The position numbers were made by a program, and so were the translations under genes. A DNA stretch of 20,250 nucleotides from Propionibacteriaceae bacterium (GTDB taxonomy: Bacteria > Actinomycetota > Actinomycetes > Propionibacteriales > Propionibacteriaceae), in contig CAJPNZ010000052.1 of the NCBI GenBank assembly GCA_905372155.1, positions 1 through 20,250 on the forward strand, read 5' to 3'. Positions 7,410 to 16,646 of this stretch are shown one piece after another; position 1 is the stretch's first letter; every line of letters starts with the position of its first letter. The notes under the pieces were generated by a model, which did not search any database, was not told where the DNA came from, and saw nothing but the letters and a program-made list of their open reading frames with translations.

Positions 7410-7928
7410 TTGACCGATCTGGTTGAGGTGCTCGTCGGGATCGTGGGCCGCGCCCATGGCATCCGCGGCGACGCGTTCATTGATGTGCGTACCGACGAGC
7501 CCGGACGCCGGTTCCAACCGGGGTCCGGGCTCCGTCTCGTATCCGGGAGGCAACTGGTCCTGGAACGCATCCGATGGCATCGCGGGAAACTCGTCGTCTC
7601 ATTCCGGGGGCATCCGGACAGGACCGCCGTCGAGACGCTTCGTGGCGAACGCCTTTTCGTCGACGTTCCCGCCGACGAGACCCCGAGCGAACCGGAGGAG
7701 TACTTCGACCGGCAGCTCGTCGGGCTTCGCGCCTTGGACGCCGACGGTCGACAGGTCGGTGAGGTCGTGGAGGTGTTGCACCTGCCTGCGCAGGACTGTC
7801 TTGCGGTCGAGACCTCTTCAGGGAGGCGCCTGGTTCCCTTCGTGTCGGCCCTGGTGCCCCGGGTCGACCTCGCGGCGGGGGAGGTGCAGTTCGCTGACGT
7901 GGGCGGGCTGCTGGAGGAACCCGGATGA
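7410..7928 (+). CDS. rimM: Ribosome maturation factor RimM
   Basis: RimM helps assemble the 3' domain of the 30S subunit and binds S19. The 172-residue product has the RimM N-terminal barrel (LVGIVGRAHGIRGDAFIDVRTDEP) and a C-terminal PRC barrel (EYFDRQLVGLRALDADGRQVGEVVEV, ending LVPFVSALVPRVD). The start is a TTG at 7410 with no obvious Shine-Dalgarno site. A GTG 18 bases later is possible but would cut close to the first conserved strand. Its stop overlaps the trmD start by four bases. Confidence 0.93.
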   Translation: MTDLVEVLVGIVGRAHGIRGDAFIDVRTDEPGRRFQPGSGLRLVSGRQLVLERIRWHRGKLVVSFRGHPDRTAVETLRGERLFVDVPADETPSEPEEYFDRQLVGLRALDADGRQVGEVVEVLHLPAQDCLAVETSSGRRLVPFVSALVPRVDLAAGEVQFADVGGLLEEPG

Positions 7929-8626
7929 GAATCGACGTCATCACCATCTTCCCCGACTACCTGGCCCCGCTGTCGTTATCGCTGGTGGGGAAGGCCATCG
8001 AGGCGGGCATCGTCGACCTTGCCGTCCACGATCTTCGCTGGTGGACCCACGACCGGCACCACACCACCGACGACACGCCCTACGGCGGGGGAGCCGGGAT
8101 GGTGATGAAGCCCGAACCCTGGGGTGAGGCCCTGGACGCCATGGAACACCTCAACCCCGCACCCATGACGGTGGTGGTGCCGACTCCCACGGGACGGGTG
8201 CTGGACCAGGACCTGGCCTACGAATTGAGCACCCGGGAGAGACTGGTGTTCGCGTGCGGACGCTACGAGGGCATCGATCAGCGGGTGCTGGACCACTGCG
8301 CGGAGAGCTATGAGCTTGTTGAGGTAAGCCTTGGCGACTATGTGCTGAACGGCGGGGAGGTGGCGGTGCTGGCCATCACCGAGGCGGTGGTGCGGATCAT
8401 CCCCGGGGTGATCGGGAACCCGGACTCGCTGGTGGAGGAATCACACGCTCCCGGACACCGGCTGCTGGAATACCCCAACTACACGAAACCCCCCGTCTGG
8501 CGGGGCCGTCAGGTGCCTCCCGTCCTGCTGTCCGGCAACCACGCGGCCATCGCGACATGGCGTCGGGAACAGGCCCTGGAGCGTACCCGGCAACGCCGCC
8601 CGGACCTGCTCCAGGACGGGTCCTGA
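7925..8626 (+). CDS. trmD: tRNA (guanine-37-N1)-methyltransferase TrmD
   Basis: TrmD methylates N1 of G37 in tRNAs that read CNN codons, using S-adenosylmethionine bound in a trefoil knot. The 233-residue product shows TPYGGGAGMVM (51-61), ACGRYEGID (110-118) and SLGDYVLNGGE (135-145), which form the knot, and a C-terminal helical part (SGNHAAIATWRREQALERTR). The ATG overlaps the rimM stop (ATGA), with GGAGG (7913-7917) 7 bases before. One oddity: in the linker before YPNYTKPP the sequence is ESHAPGHRLLE, and I do not see the Asp expected there as general base (see findings). Otherwise it looks like an ordinary functional copy. Confidence 0.95.
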   Translation: MRIDVITIFPDYLAPLSLSLVGKAIEAGIVDLAVHDLRWWTHDRHHTTDDTPYGGGAGMVMKPEPWGEALDAMEHLNPAPMTVVVPTPTGRVLDQDLAYELSTRERLVFACGRYEGIDQRVLDHCAESYELVEVSLGDYVLNGGEVAVLAITEAVVRIIPGVIGNPDSLVEESHAPGHRLLEYPNYTKPPVWRGRQVPPVLLSGNHAAIATWRREQALERTRQRRPDLLQDGS

Positions 8627-8747
8627 AGGGGCTATTTTCGTCCTTTCCGGGTAGCGTAAAACCCCTTCTGGGTGCGGGTTTGGCGCGTTTTTGCGACGGG
8701 GCGACCCTTAACCGGCCCCGGTGTGCGAAACAACGCCGGAAGGCAGC

Positions 8748-8753
8748 TAGAGT
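8748..8753 (+). promoter_or_regulatory. Possible -10 box of the sdhCAB operon (leaderless)
   Basis: TAGAGT is followed by exactly 7 bases and then the GTG at 8761, which suits a leaderless transcript. The same hexamer precedes the DUF2469 gene at 14275. No clear -35 box is seen. The intergenic stretch 8627-8760 is otherwise unremarkable apart from GC-rich short inverted repeats. Confidence 0.4.
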
Positions 8754-8760
8754 GAGCCCC

Positions 8761-9471
8761 GTGGCAACATCACTAACTATCCATCAACGAGCGTTGCGGT
8801 CCACGGTCGCCCGGAAGGCCCTGATGGCGGTAACCGGTCTGATCCTGATCGTCTTCCTGCTCGTGCACATGTACGGCAACCTGAAGATGTTCGTCGGCTA
8901 CGAGGCCTTCGATCATTACGCCCACTGGCTGAAGGGCGCCACCGAGGACGGTGGCATCATGGCTCCGATCATGCCGGCCGGGCAGTTCATATGGGTGTTC
9001 AGGGCGGCGCTGCTCCTGGCCATCGCTCTCCACATCTGGTCTGCGGCAACGCTGTCGATAAAGACCATCAAGAACCGCGGTGACAAGTACCAGGTCACCA
9101 AGCGCCAGGCCCAGACCTATTCCTCGCGCACCATGCGCTGGGGTGGTGTGATCATTCTTCTCTTCGTGATCTTCCACCTGGTCCAGTTCACCATCGTCCC
9201 CGGCATCCTGGGCGGCAAGGCTGCCCACCCGCACACCATGGTGCTCGCCGGATTCCAGCAGTGGTGGATCACCGCGTTGTACGCCGTTTCCATCCTGTTC
9301 GTGTGCATGCACATCCGGCACGGTTTCTGGAGCGCCTTCGCGACGCTGGGTGGGAACCTGTCCGCCAATTCCCGCAAGTGGCTGAACATCATCGCGCTGA
9401 TCGTCTCCGTCGCCCTCTACGCCGGATTCATGATCATGCCCCTGTGTGTCCAGTTCGGAATCCTAAAGTGA
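8761..9471 (+). CDS. sdhC: Succinate dehydrogenase cytochrome b subunit
   Basis: The single membrane anchor of a diheme succinate dehydrogenase/fumarate reductase; it passes electrons to the quinone pool. The 236-residue protein has five hydrophobic helices (about 20-40, 75-99, 126-146, 170-190, 205-226). Candidate heme-ligating His residues are His36 (LVHMYGN), His91 (ALHIWSA), His139 (IFHLVQF) and His184 (CMHIRHG), the pattern of the Bacillus/Wolinella type. The GTG at 8761 gives the family N-terminus VATSLTIHQRALRSTV. A GTG three codons earlier (8752) has GGAAGG 8 bases before it and is the alternative. It is first in sdhC-sdhA-sdhB. Confidence 0.94.
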   Translation: MATSLTIHQRALRSTVARKALMAVTGLILIVFLLVHMYGNLKMFVGYEAFDHYAHWLKGATEDGGIMAPIMPAGQFIWVFRAALLLAIALHIWSAATLSIKTIKNRGDKYQVTKRQAQTYSSRTMRWGGVIILLFVIFHLVQFTIVPGILGGKAAHPHTMVLAGFQQWWITALYAVSILFVCMHIRHGFWSAFATLGGNLSANSRKWLNIIALIVSVALYAGFMIMPLCVQFGILK

Positions 9472-9479
9472 GCAGCACC

Positions 9480-11479
<2,000 letters not shown>

Positions 11480-11483
<4 letters not shown>

Positions 11484-12229
11484 AGCTCAAGCTGCGCATC
11501 TGGCGCCAGGCCGGCCCCAACTCGAGGGGTGCGATGGCCGAGTACGACATCGACGGCGTGTCCCCGGACATGTCCTTCCTGGAGATGCTCGACATGCTCA
11601 ACGAGCAGCTCACGGACGCCAATCAGGAACCGGTCGCCTTCGACCATGACTGTCGCGAGGGCATCTGCGGCATGTGCGGTCTCGTGATCAACGGCGTCGC
11701 CCACGGCGGTTCCGCCACCACCACCTGTCAGCTGCACATGCGTTCCTTCGCCGACGGGGCGACGATCGAGATCGAGCCCTGGCGGGCCGGGGCCTTTCCG
11801 GTCATCAAGGACCTTGCGGTGGATCGCACTGCGCTGGACCGGATCGTCCAGTCCGGCGGCTACATCTCCTCCAACACGGGTTCCGCCCCGGACGCTCACG
11901 CGACCCCCGCCCCGAAGCGGGAATCCGACAAGGCGTTCGACAACGCCACCTGCATCGGCTGCGGTGCCTGCGTGGCTGCCTGCCCGAACAGCTCCGCGAT
12001 GCTGTTCACGTCGGCGAAGATCACCCACCTGGCGATGCTCCCGCAGGGGCAGCCGGAACGCTACCGTCGCGTGAAGTCGATGGTCGCCCAGCACGACCAG
12101 GAGGGCTTCGGCAACTGCACCAACATCGGGGAGTGCGCCGCGGTCTGCCCGAAGGGCATCCCGCTGGAGTCCATTTCCCAGCTGAACCGCGACCTCATCA
12201 AGTCGCTGTTCAAGGGCGACGGCAAGTAG
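11480..12229 (+). CDS. sdhB: Succinate dehydrogenase/fumarate reductase iron-sulfur subunit
   Basis: Carries electrons from the flavin to the heme/quinone sites through three clusters. In the 249-residue product the [2Fe-2S] ligands are Cys58, Cys63, Cys66 (CREGICGMC) and Cys83. CIGCGACVAACP supplies Cys158, Cys161, Cys164 and Cys168. GNCTNIGECAAVCP supplies Cys213, Cys219 and Cys223, completing [4Fe-4S] and [3Fe-4S] clusters. The GTG start overlaps the sdhA stop (GTGA), with CGGAG 6 bases upstream. It is the last gene of the operon; a strong hairpin follows 41 bases after the stop. Confidence 0.96.
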
Positions 12230-12270
12230 AAGATCAGACTTCTCCGAGCCGACAGCTCAAAGCCACCCGA

Positions 12271-12298
12271 GCGGGGCGTCCGGAAACGGGCGTCCCGC
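12271..12298 (+). terminator. Hairpin terminator after sdhB
   Basis: A 12-base-pair stem (12271-12282 with 12287-12298, two G-U pairs) closes on a GAAA tetraloop. GCCGAC (12248-12253) and GTCGGC (12299-12304) can extend it as an outer stem. There is no strong T-run, only TTCTCT afterwards, so it may terminate inefficiently or protect the 3' end. Confidence 0.55.
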
Positions 12299-12335
12299 GT
12301 CGGCTTCTCTGAATGCGCATCGTTTCATGCTTTTG

Positions 12336-12344
12336 TGGCATAAT
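12336..12344 (+). promoter_or_regulatory. Extended -10 promoter of rplS
   Basis: TGGCATAAT, an extended -10 (TG, one base, CATAAT), stands in a locally A/T-rich stretch and would start transcription near 12351, giving a leader of about 110 bases. The -35 region is poor, as is usual for extended -10 promoters. Confidence 0.5.
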
Positions 12345-12362
12345 TGTCAGCCGTTGCCCAAC

Positions 12363-12447
12363 CGGGCAGCCAGCCCGAACCCGGCTCCTGCCACAGGGGG
12401 ACAACCGGGGTGTGGCCAGAGAACCACGACCGCGGTGACCTGTGGCA
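12363..12447 (+). promoter_or_regulatory. Structured 5' leader of rplS
   Basis: The leader contains a small hairpin CGGGC-AGCCA-GCCCG (12363-12377). It also has a perfect 9-base inverted repeat, TGCCACAGG (12389-12397) with CCTGTGGCA (12439-12447), enclosing further GC-rich pairing. The long stem ends 14 bases before the rplS ATG, close to the ribosome site. This could be an autoregulatory ribosomal-protein leader; I do not recognise a named class. Confidence 0.45.
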
Positions 12448-12461
12448 CTGACGAGGACATC

Positions 12462-12812
12462 ATGACCAATCCGTTGATCAAGGCCATCGACCAAGCCGCT
12501 CTGCGATCCGACATCCCCGAATTCCGCCCCGGCGATTCCGTGCGTGTGCACGTGCGAGTCGTTGAGGGTAGTAGGTCCCGTGTCCAGGTGTTCGCCGGTG
12601 TCGTGATCGCCCGCAATGCCGGTGGAGTGCAGGAAGCGTTCACGGTTCGGAAGGTGAGTTTCGGCGTAGGCGTCGAGCGTACCTTCCCGCTCCACAGCCC
12701 CATCATCGAGAAGATCGAGGTGGAGCGCCGGGGCGATGTGCGCCGAGCCAAGCTGTACTACCTGCGTGGCCTGCGCGGCAAGGCCGCCAAGATCAAGGAA
12801 AAGCGCGCCTGA
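12462..12812 (+). CDS. rplS: 50S ribosomal protein L19
   Basis: L19 sits at the 30S-50S interface of the ribosome. The 116-residue product matches over its whole length: FRPGDSVRVHVRV, GSRSRVQVFAGVVIARNAGG, FTVRKVSFGVGVERTFPLHSP, then the basic end RRGDVRRAKLYYLRGLRGKAAKIKEKRA. The ATG at 12462 (MTNPLIKAID) is the family start; a longer frame upstream runs through the leader and is not coding. GAGGA a few bases before acts as ribosome site. It has its own promoter and a terminator right after it. Confidence 0.97.
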   Translation: MTNPLIKAIDQAALRSDIPEFRPGDSVRVHVRVVEGSRSRVQVFAGVVIARNAGGVQEAFTVRKVSFGVGVERTFPLHSPIIEKIEVERRGDVRRAKLYYLRGLRGKAAKIKEKRA

Positions 12813-12825
12813 GGGCATTTGCTTG

Positions 12826-12873
12826 GCCCGTGCCTGTAGGGTGAAACCCGGCGGTGCGGGCCGCTTGTTTTTC
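12826..12873 (+). terminator. Rho-independent terminator after rplS, immediately ahead of lepB
   Basis: GCCCGTGCC (12826-12834) pairs with GGTGCGGGC (12853-12861) over 9 pairs including two G-U. An inner GGGT-GAA-ACCC hairpin sits inside, and TTGTTTTTCT follows at 12865-12873. The T-run ends 3 bases before the lepB ribosome site. Confidence 0.7.
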
Positions 12874-12890
12874 TCAGGAAGGCGATTGCG

Positions 12891-13676
12891 TTGGAAAGCA
12901 CCGATGATTCCGGTACCGGAGCCACGCAGGAGAAGGCGCGGTCCTTCCCGCGACGGTTCTTCGGCGGAGTGGGGGAGATCGCTATCATCCTCGTTGGTGC
13001 GCTCCTGATCTCCACCCTGTTGCGAGGATTCGTCGCCCAGATGTTCAGCATTCCGAGCGGCAGCATGGAGAATACCCTGAAAGTTGGGGACAGGGTCCTG
13101 GTCGCCAAGTTCGGAGGTTTCCAGCGTGGTGACGTGGTGGTCTTCGAGGATCCTGCACGCTGGCTCTCGGGCCCTCAACCAGCGCACACGCAGATGGAAC
13201 AGGTCCTGGAGTTCATAGGGGTCCTGCCGAATCCCGGCGCAGGGTATCTCATAAAACGCGCGATCGGTATGCCAGGGGATCGGGTGACCTGCTGCACGGC
13301 GGAGGGGGCCGTGACCGTCAATGGAACGGCCTTGGACGAGTCACAGTACCTTTACTCCGAGAACGGTGTTCAGGTTGCCCCGTCGAACCTACCCTTCGAT
13401 GTCATCGTTCCTGCTGAGCACATCTTCGTGATGGGTGATCACCGGAATGCTTCAGCGGATTCACGATGTCATTTGCGCGACACACGGGTTGGAGGAAAAC
13501 CGGGAGTGGCGGCGTTCGTTCCCATGAACAAGGTGGTGGGTGCGGCCGTGGCCATTGTGGCTCCCTTGGACAGATTGTCGACCTTCCGGGTGCCGGAGAC
13601 CTTCGCGAGAGTTCCCAAACCCGAGCGGGAAGCACCTGCGGAACCCACCATCATCGAGGCCCCGGCCGGGTGTTGA
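12891..13676 (+). CDS. lepB: Type I signal peptidase
   Basis: Cleaves signal peptides from exported proteins at the outer face of the membrane. The 261-residue product has an N-terminal cytoplasmic tail, one membrane helix (about 28-46) and the catalytic Ser58 in FSIPSGSMENTL. The general-base Lys122 lies in LIKRAIGMPGD and the conserved MGDHRNASADSR box at 181-192. Starts at a TTG with AGGAAGG (12876-12882) 8 bases upstream. The C-terminus is a Pro/Glu-rich tail ending in Cys. Transcription must come through the rplS terminator or from a promoter I cannot see. Its end overlaps rnhB. Confidence 0.95.
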   Translation: MESTDDSGTGATQEKARSFPRRFFGGVGEIAIILVGALLISTLLRGFVAQMFSIPSGSMENTLKVGDRVLVAKFGGFQRGDVVVFEDPARWLSGPQPAHTQMEQVLEFIGVLPNPGAGYLIKRAIGMPGDRVTCCTAEGAVTVNGTALDESQYLYSENGVQVAPSNLPFDVIVPAEHIFVMGDHRNASADSRCHLRDTRVGGKPGVAAFVPMNKVVGAAVAIVAPLDRLSTFRVPETFARVPKPEREAPAEPTIIEAPAGC

Positions 13677-14284
13677 AGGATCTCCATGCCTATGAGAACG
13701 TCCTGACGGCCGCTGGGTTCGGTCCGGTTGCCGGGGCCGACGAGGCGGGACGCGGGGCCTGTGCCGGCCCATTGGTTGCTGCCGCGGTGATCCTGAATCC
13801 CGCCCGCCCGGTCGAGGGGCTCGACGATTCGAAGGCCTTGACCCCGAAACGCAGAGCTGAGCTCTGCCGATCGATACTGGAAAGTGCCACCGCGGTGGCT
13901 TGGGCACGAGTTGAACCCGCCGATTGTGACGCCTTGGGGATGCACGAGGCCGATCTTCAGGGACTGCGCAGGGCCGTGGCGCGGCTGCGGGTCAGGCCGG
14001 GGTTCGTCCTGACCGACGGCTTCCCGGTGAGCGGCCTGGGAACACCGGGGCTGGGCATCTGGAAGGGGGACAAAGTGGCGGCCTGCATCAGCGCCGCTTC
14101 CATCGTCGCCAAGGTCCAGCGCGATGCGATCATGGTCGCCTACGAGCGGGAATACCCCGGCTACGGCCTAGCCGTGCACAAGGGATACTGCACCGCCGCC
14201 CACAAGAAGGCCCTGAAGCTGCTCGGTCCGAGTCCCATCCACCGCCTCAGCTACTCCTGTGTACCCGATGCGGCTAGAGTGTGA
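13670..14284 (+). CDS. rnhB: Ribonuclease HII
   Basis: Removes ribonucleotides and RNA-DNA hybrid segments from DNA. The 204-residue product has the metal-binding residues Asp24 and Glu25 (GADEAGRGACAGP), Asp116 (LTDG) and Asp134 (KGDK), with the same spacings as Escherichia coli RNase HII. ISAASIVAKVQRD and YGLAVHKGYCTAAH are also present. The GTG at 13670 overlaps the last codons of lepB. A TTG at 13673, overlapping the lepB TGA, is equally possible. Translation appears coupled to lepB. Confidence 0.93.
   Translation: MLKDLHAYENVLTAAGFGPVAGADEAGRGACAGPLVAAAVILNPARPVEGLDDSKALTPKRRAELCRSILESATAVAWARVEPADCDALGMHEADLQGLRRAVARLRVRPGFVLTDGFPVSGLGTPGLGIWKGDKVAACISAASIVAKVQRDAIMVAYEREYPGYGLAVHKGYCTAAHKKALKLLGPSPIHRLSYSCVPDAARV
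14275..14280 (+). promoter_or_regulatory. Possible -10 box for the DUF2469 gene
   Basis: TAGAGT, the same hexamer as before sdhC, ends 10 bases before the ATG at 14291, so a transcript would have a leader of only a few bases. It lies within the last codons of rnhB. No -35 box is evident. Confidence 0.3.
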
Positions 14285-14290
14285 GACACC

Positions 14291-14602
14291 ATGAGCACGG
14301 AAGATCTGGAACAGTACGAGAGCAAGCTGGAGCTTGACCTCTACCACGAGTACAAGGACGTAGTCGGCATCTTCACGTATGCAGTGGAGACCGAGAGACG
14401 GTTCTACCTGTGCAATGCCGTTGATCTCAAGGTGCGCACCGAGGGCAGCGATGTCTACTACGAGGTCTCCATGGGCGATGCGTGGGTGTGGGACATGTAC
14501 CGGCCTGCCCGGTTCGTGAAAAGTGCAAAGGTCCTGACTTTCCGGGACGTCTCGATCGAGGAGATCACCCACTCCGACTTCCCGGTTCCCAACCAGGGCT
14601 AG
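14291..14602 (+). CDS. DUF2469 family protein
   Basis: A 103-residue acidic, aromatic-rich protein (LELDLYHEYKDVVGIFTYAVETERRFYLCN; MGDAWVWDMYRPARF; VLTFRDVSIEEI). I recognise it as the actinobacteria-specific DUF2469 family, normally located between rnhB and yraN as here. Its function is unknown to me. The ATG is 6 bases after the rnhB stop, without a Shine-Dalgarno sequence. It is complete, with no signal peptide or membrane segment, so cytoplasmic. Confidence 0.9.
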   Translation: MSTEDLEQYESKLELDLYHEYKDVVGIFTYAVETERRFYLCNAVDLKVRTEGSDVYYEVSMGDAWVWDMYRPARFVKSAKVLTFRDVSIEEITHSDFPVPNQG

Positions 14603-14726
14603 GCCCTGTCGTGGCGGTCCTACTGGGGTATCGCAGATCGGCCGACGCGATCTTCTGAAGGTTCGTGGGAGAAGTTTTTCTGTGGAAAACGGTTTGCGGA
14701 CATAACCGCCTGCCCAGAGTGGTTGC

Positions 14727-14737
14727 AGGAGGTGATC
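14727..14737 (+). promoter_or_regulatory. Full-length anti-16S ribosome binding site deciding the yraN start
   Basis: AGGAGGTGATC matches the 16S rRNA 3' end over all 11 bases, with the AGGAGG part 7 bases before the GTG at 14740. It fixes this start over an upstream frame opening at 14665. Confidence 0.8.
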
Positions 14738-14739
14738 TT

Positions 14740-15114
14740 GTGGTTGTTCGTGGGAAACCCCGGGCGATCGGGCGGATCGGGGAGGAACACGCCGTCGAAC
14801 ATGTGGTCGGTCTCGGGTGGCAGGTGCTCGACCGCAACTGGCGATGCAATGAGGGTGAGCTCGACATCATCGCTCATGATCCGGATGCCGGGGCGTTGGT
14901 GTTCATCGAGGTGAAGTGCCGTTCGGGGCTTGGTTTCGGTGATCCACTTGAAGCAGTCACGTGGCGCAAACGCAAAAAGCTTCGACAACTCTGTCTGCTG
15001 TGGCTGGCCGAGCACAGAATCCGGGCGGATCGCTTGCGCATCGACGCCATCGGAGTGCTGCTGCGTCCCGGAGAGAAACCCGTGGTCAATCACGTCCGGG
15101 GGATTGAGGAATGA
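14740..15114 (+). CDS. yraN: UPF0102/YraN family nuclease-fold protein
   Basis: The 124-residue protein has the restriction-endonuclease-like core of the YraN family: IGEEHAVEHV, then GELDIIAHD (residues 46-54) and FIEVKCRSG (62-70), with Glu, Asp and Glu-x-Lys at metal-site positions, and LRIDAIGVLL near the end. The family's biological role is unsettled; it is routinely found with comM and dprA. The GTG start is set by an unusually strong ribosome site. The stop overlaps the comM start (ATGA), so comM translation is coupled to this gene. Confidence 0.9.
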   Translation: MVVRGKPRAIGRIGEEHAVEHVVGLGWQVLDRNWRCNEGELDIIAHDPDAGALVFIEVKCRSGLGFGDPLEAVTWRKRKKLRQLCLLWLAEHRIRADRLRIDAIGVLLRPGEKPVVNHVRGIEE

Positions 15115-16646
15115 GCACCGCGTCAGCCTGGTCCGTGGCGCTCAACGGGATTGAAGGAGCGATGGTCGAGGTTGAGGTGGCCGAGGGGGGCGGTCTTCCT
15201 CGCACCGTGCTCGTCGGCCTGCCGGATGCGGCGCTCTCGCAGGCAAAGGAACGGGTTCGGGCAGCAGTGACGGGGGCTGAGCTGCCGTGGCCCAACGGCC
15301 TGGTCACCATCAATCTTTCTCCGGCGAACCTGCCGAAAACGGGAACCCACTACGACCTGGCCATAGCAACGGCTGCCTTGGCGGCTATCGACAAGGTGCC
15401 GAAGGAGGCTGCCCGGAACCATGTGTGTCTGGGGGAGCTGGGGCTGGATGGAAGGTTGCGTCGCGTCCCCGGGATTTTGCCAGCGCTACTCGCAGCGGTC
15501 AGGAGTGGCTTTGACAAGGTGATCGTCCCGGCAAGTCAGGAAGCCGAGGCATCCCTGGTGCCCGGGATCACGGTGTGGGCCATCGGGCATCTGAAGGATC
15601 TCGTCGCTGTGCTCAACGGGGAACCGCCGCTGGGCGGGTGGGAACCTCCGGCCGATGAAGACGTGGCTTCCAGGCAGAGACCTCCCTTGGATTTCCGGGA
15701 GGTGCGTGGGCATCTCGAGGGTCGTTGGGTCATGGAGGTGGCAGCAGCGGGACGACATCACGTGTTCCTGCACGGCGCGCCGGGCGTGGGGAAAACCATG
15801 CTCGCTTCTCGGTTGACCAGCATCCTGCCTTCTCTCGATGGCGAGGAGGCGGTTGAGGTCTCGGCTCTGCACTCGCTTGCCGGGTTGGACCTCAGCGGAG
15901 GGCTGCTGATTGACCCACCTTATGCGGATCCTCATCATTCATCCTCCCCGGCCTCGATAATTGGTGGGGGAGTGCGGCTCGTGCGGCCAGGATCGATTTC
16001 CTTGGCTCACCGTGGTGTGCTGTTCCTCGATGAAGCCCCCGAGTTCGGTACGCGCGTCCTCGATGCGCTGCGCACTCCGCTGGAATCTGGTTGGGTCAGT
16101 ATAGGCAGAGCAGCGATCCAGGTGCGATATCCGGCACGATTTCAGTTGGTGTTAGCGGCGAATCCGTGTCCTTGTGGTTTCCACGGGGTCACTGGCCGTG
16201 AATGCCGCTGTTCTCCCATGGCGGTGCGGAGATACCAGGAGCGATTGTCGGGGCCGATCATGGACCGTATCGATATCCGGCATCACATGTTGCCGCAGTC
16301 TCGTTCATTCCTGGGGAATGCCCTGGAGCAGCCCGAGTCCAGTGCCGAGATCGCAACGCGTGTTCTCGTGGCTCGGGAAAGGCAGGCCCGACGGCTTCGA
16401 AGCACGCCGTGGCGCACCAATGGTGAGGTGGCAGGGCCGTGGCTTCGCTCCCACCTGCCCCTGCCGGATGACCTTTCCCCCTTGGAGAAGGCGTTGAACC
16501 GTGGCCTGCTGAGCGCCCGCGGTGTGGACAAGGTGCTGCGGCTGGCGTGGACCGTGGCGGATCTCGCTGGGGAGGACCGGATCTCCGCGGCTTCCCTGCG
16601 TGTTGCCATGCAGCTGAGGCAGGGCATGTTCCACGAGGCGGCATGA
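15111..16646 (+). CDS. comM: YifB/ComM family AAA+ ATPase (Mg-chelatase-like)
   Basis: ComM is a hexameric helicase that promotes branch migration during natural transformation in Gram-negative bacteria; the actinobacterial role is inferred. The 511-residue product has the N-terminal ChlI-like domain (VGLPDAALSQAKERVRAAV), Walker A GAPGVGKT (222-229), Walker B GVLFLDEAPEF (302-312) and ANPCPCG with a Cys-rich insert (about 350-369). DRIDI follows (about 395-399), then a C-terminal magnesium-chelatase domain ending in LRVAMQLRQGMF. It overlaps yraN at its start and dprA at its end by four bases each, so yraN-comM-dprA is one tightly coupled operon. Confidence 0.93.
   Translation: MSTASAWSVALNGIEGAMVEVEVAEGGGLPRTVLVGLPDAALSQAKERVRAAVTGAELPWPNGLVTINLSPANLPKTGTHYDLAIATAALAAIDKVPKEAARNHVCLGELGLDGRLRRVPGILPALLAAVRSGFDKVIVPASQEAEASLVPGITVWAIGHLKDLVAVLNGEPPLGGWEPPADEDVASRQRPPLDFREVRGHLEGRWVMEVAAAGRHHVFLHGAPGVGKTMLASRLTSILPSLDGEEAVEVSALHSLAGLDLSGGLLIDPPYADPHHSSSPASIIGGGVRLVRPGSISLAHRGVLFLDEAPEFGTRVLDALRTPLESGWVSIGRAAIQVRYPARFQLVLAANPCPCGFHGVTGRECRCSPMAVRRYQERLSGPIMDRIDIRHHMLPQSRSFLGNALEQPESSAEIATRVLVARERQARRLRSTPWRTNGEVAGPWLRSHLPLPDDLSPLEKALNRGLLSARGVDKVLRLAWTVADLAGEDRISAASLRVAMQLRQGMFHEAA

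Noticed and set aside
8626..8667. AAGGGG / CCCCTT inverted repeat after trmD as a terminator
   Set aside because: Only six pairs with a 30-base loop and no T-run; too weak to call.
14635..14679. AGATCG/CGATCT hairpin and a later T-run after the DUF2469 gene as a terminator
   Set aside because: The T-run is about 20 bases from the stem, which does not fit intrinsic termination.
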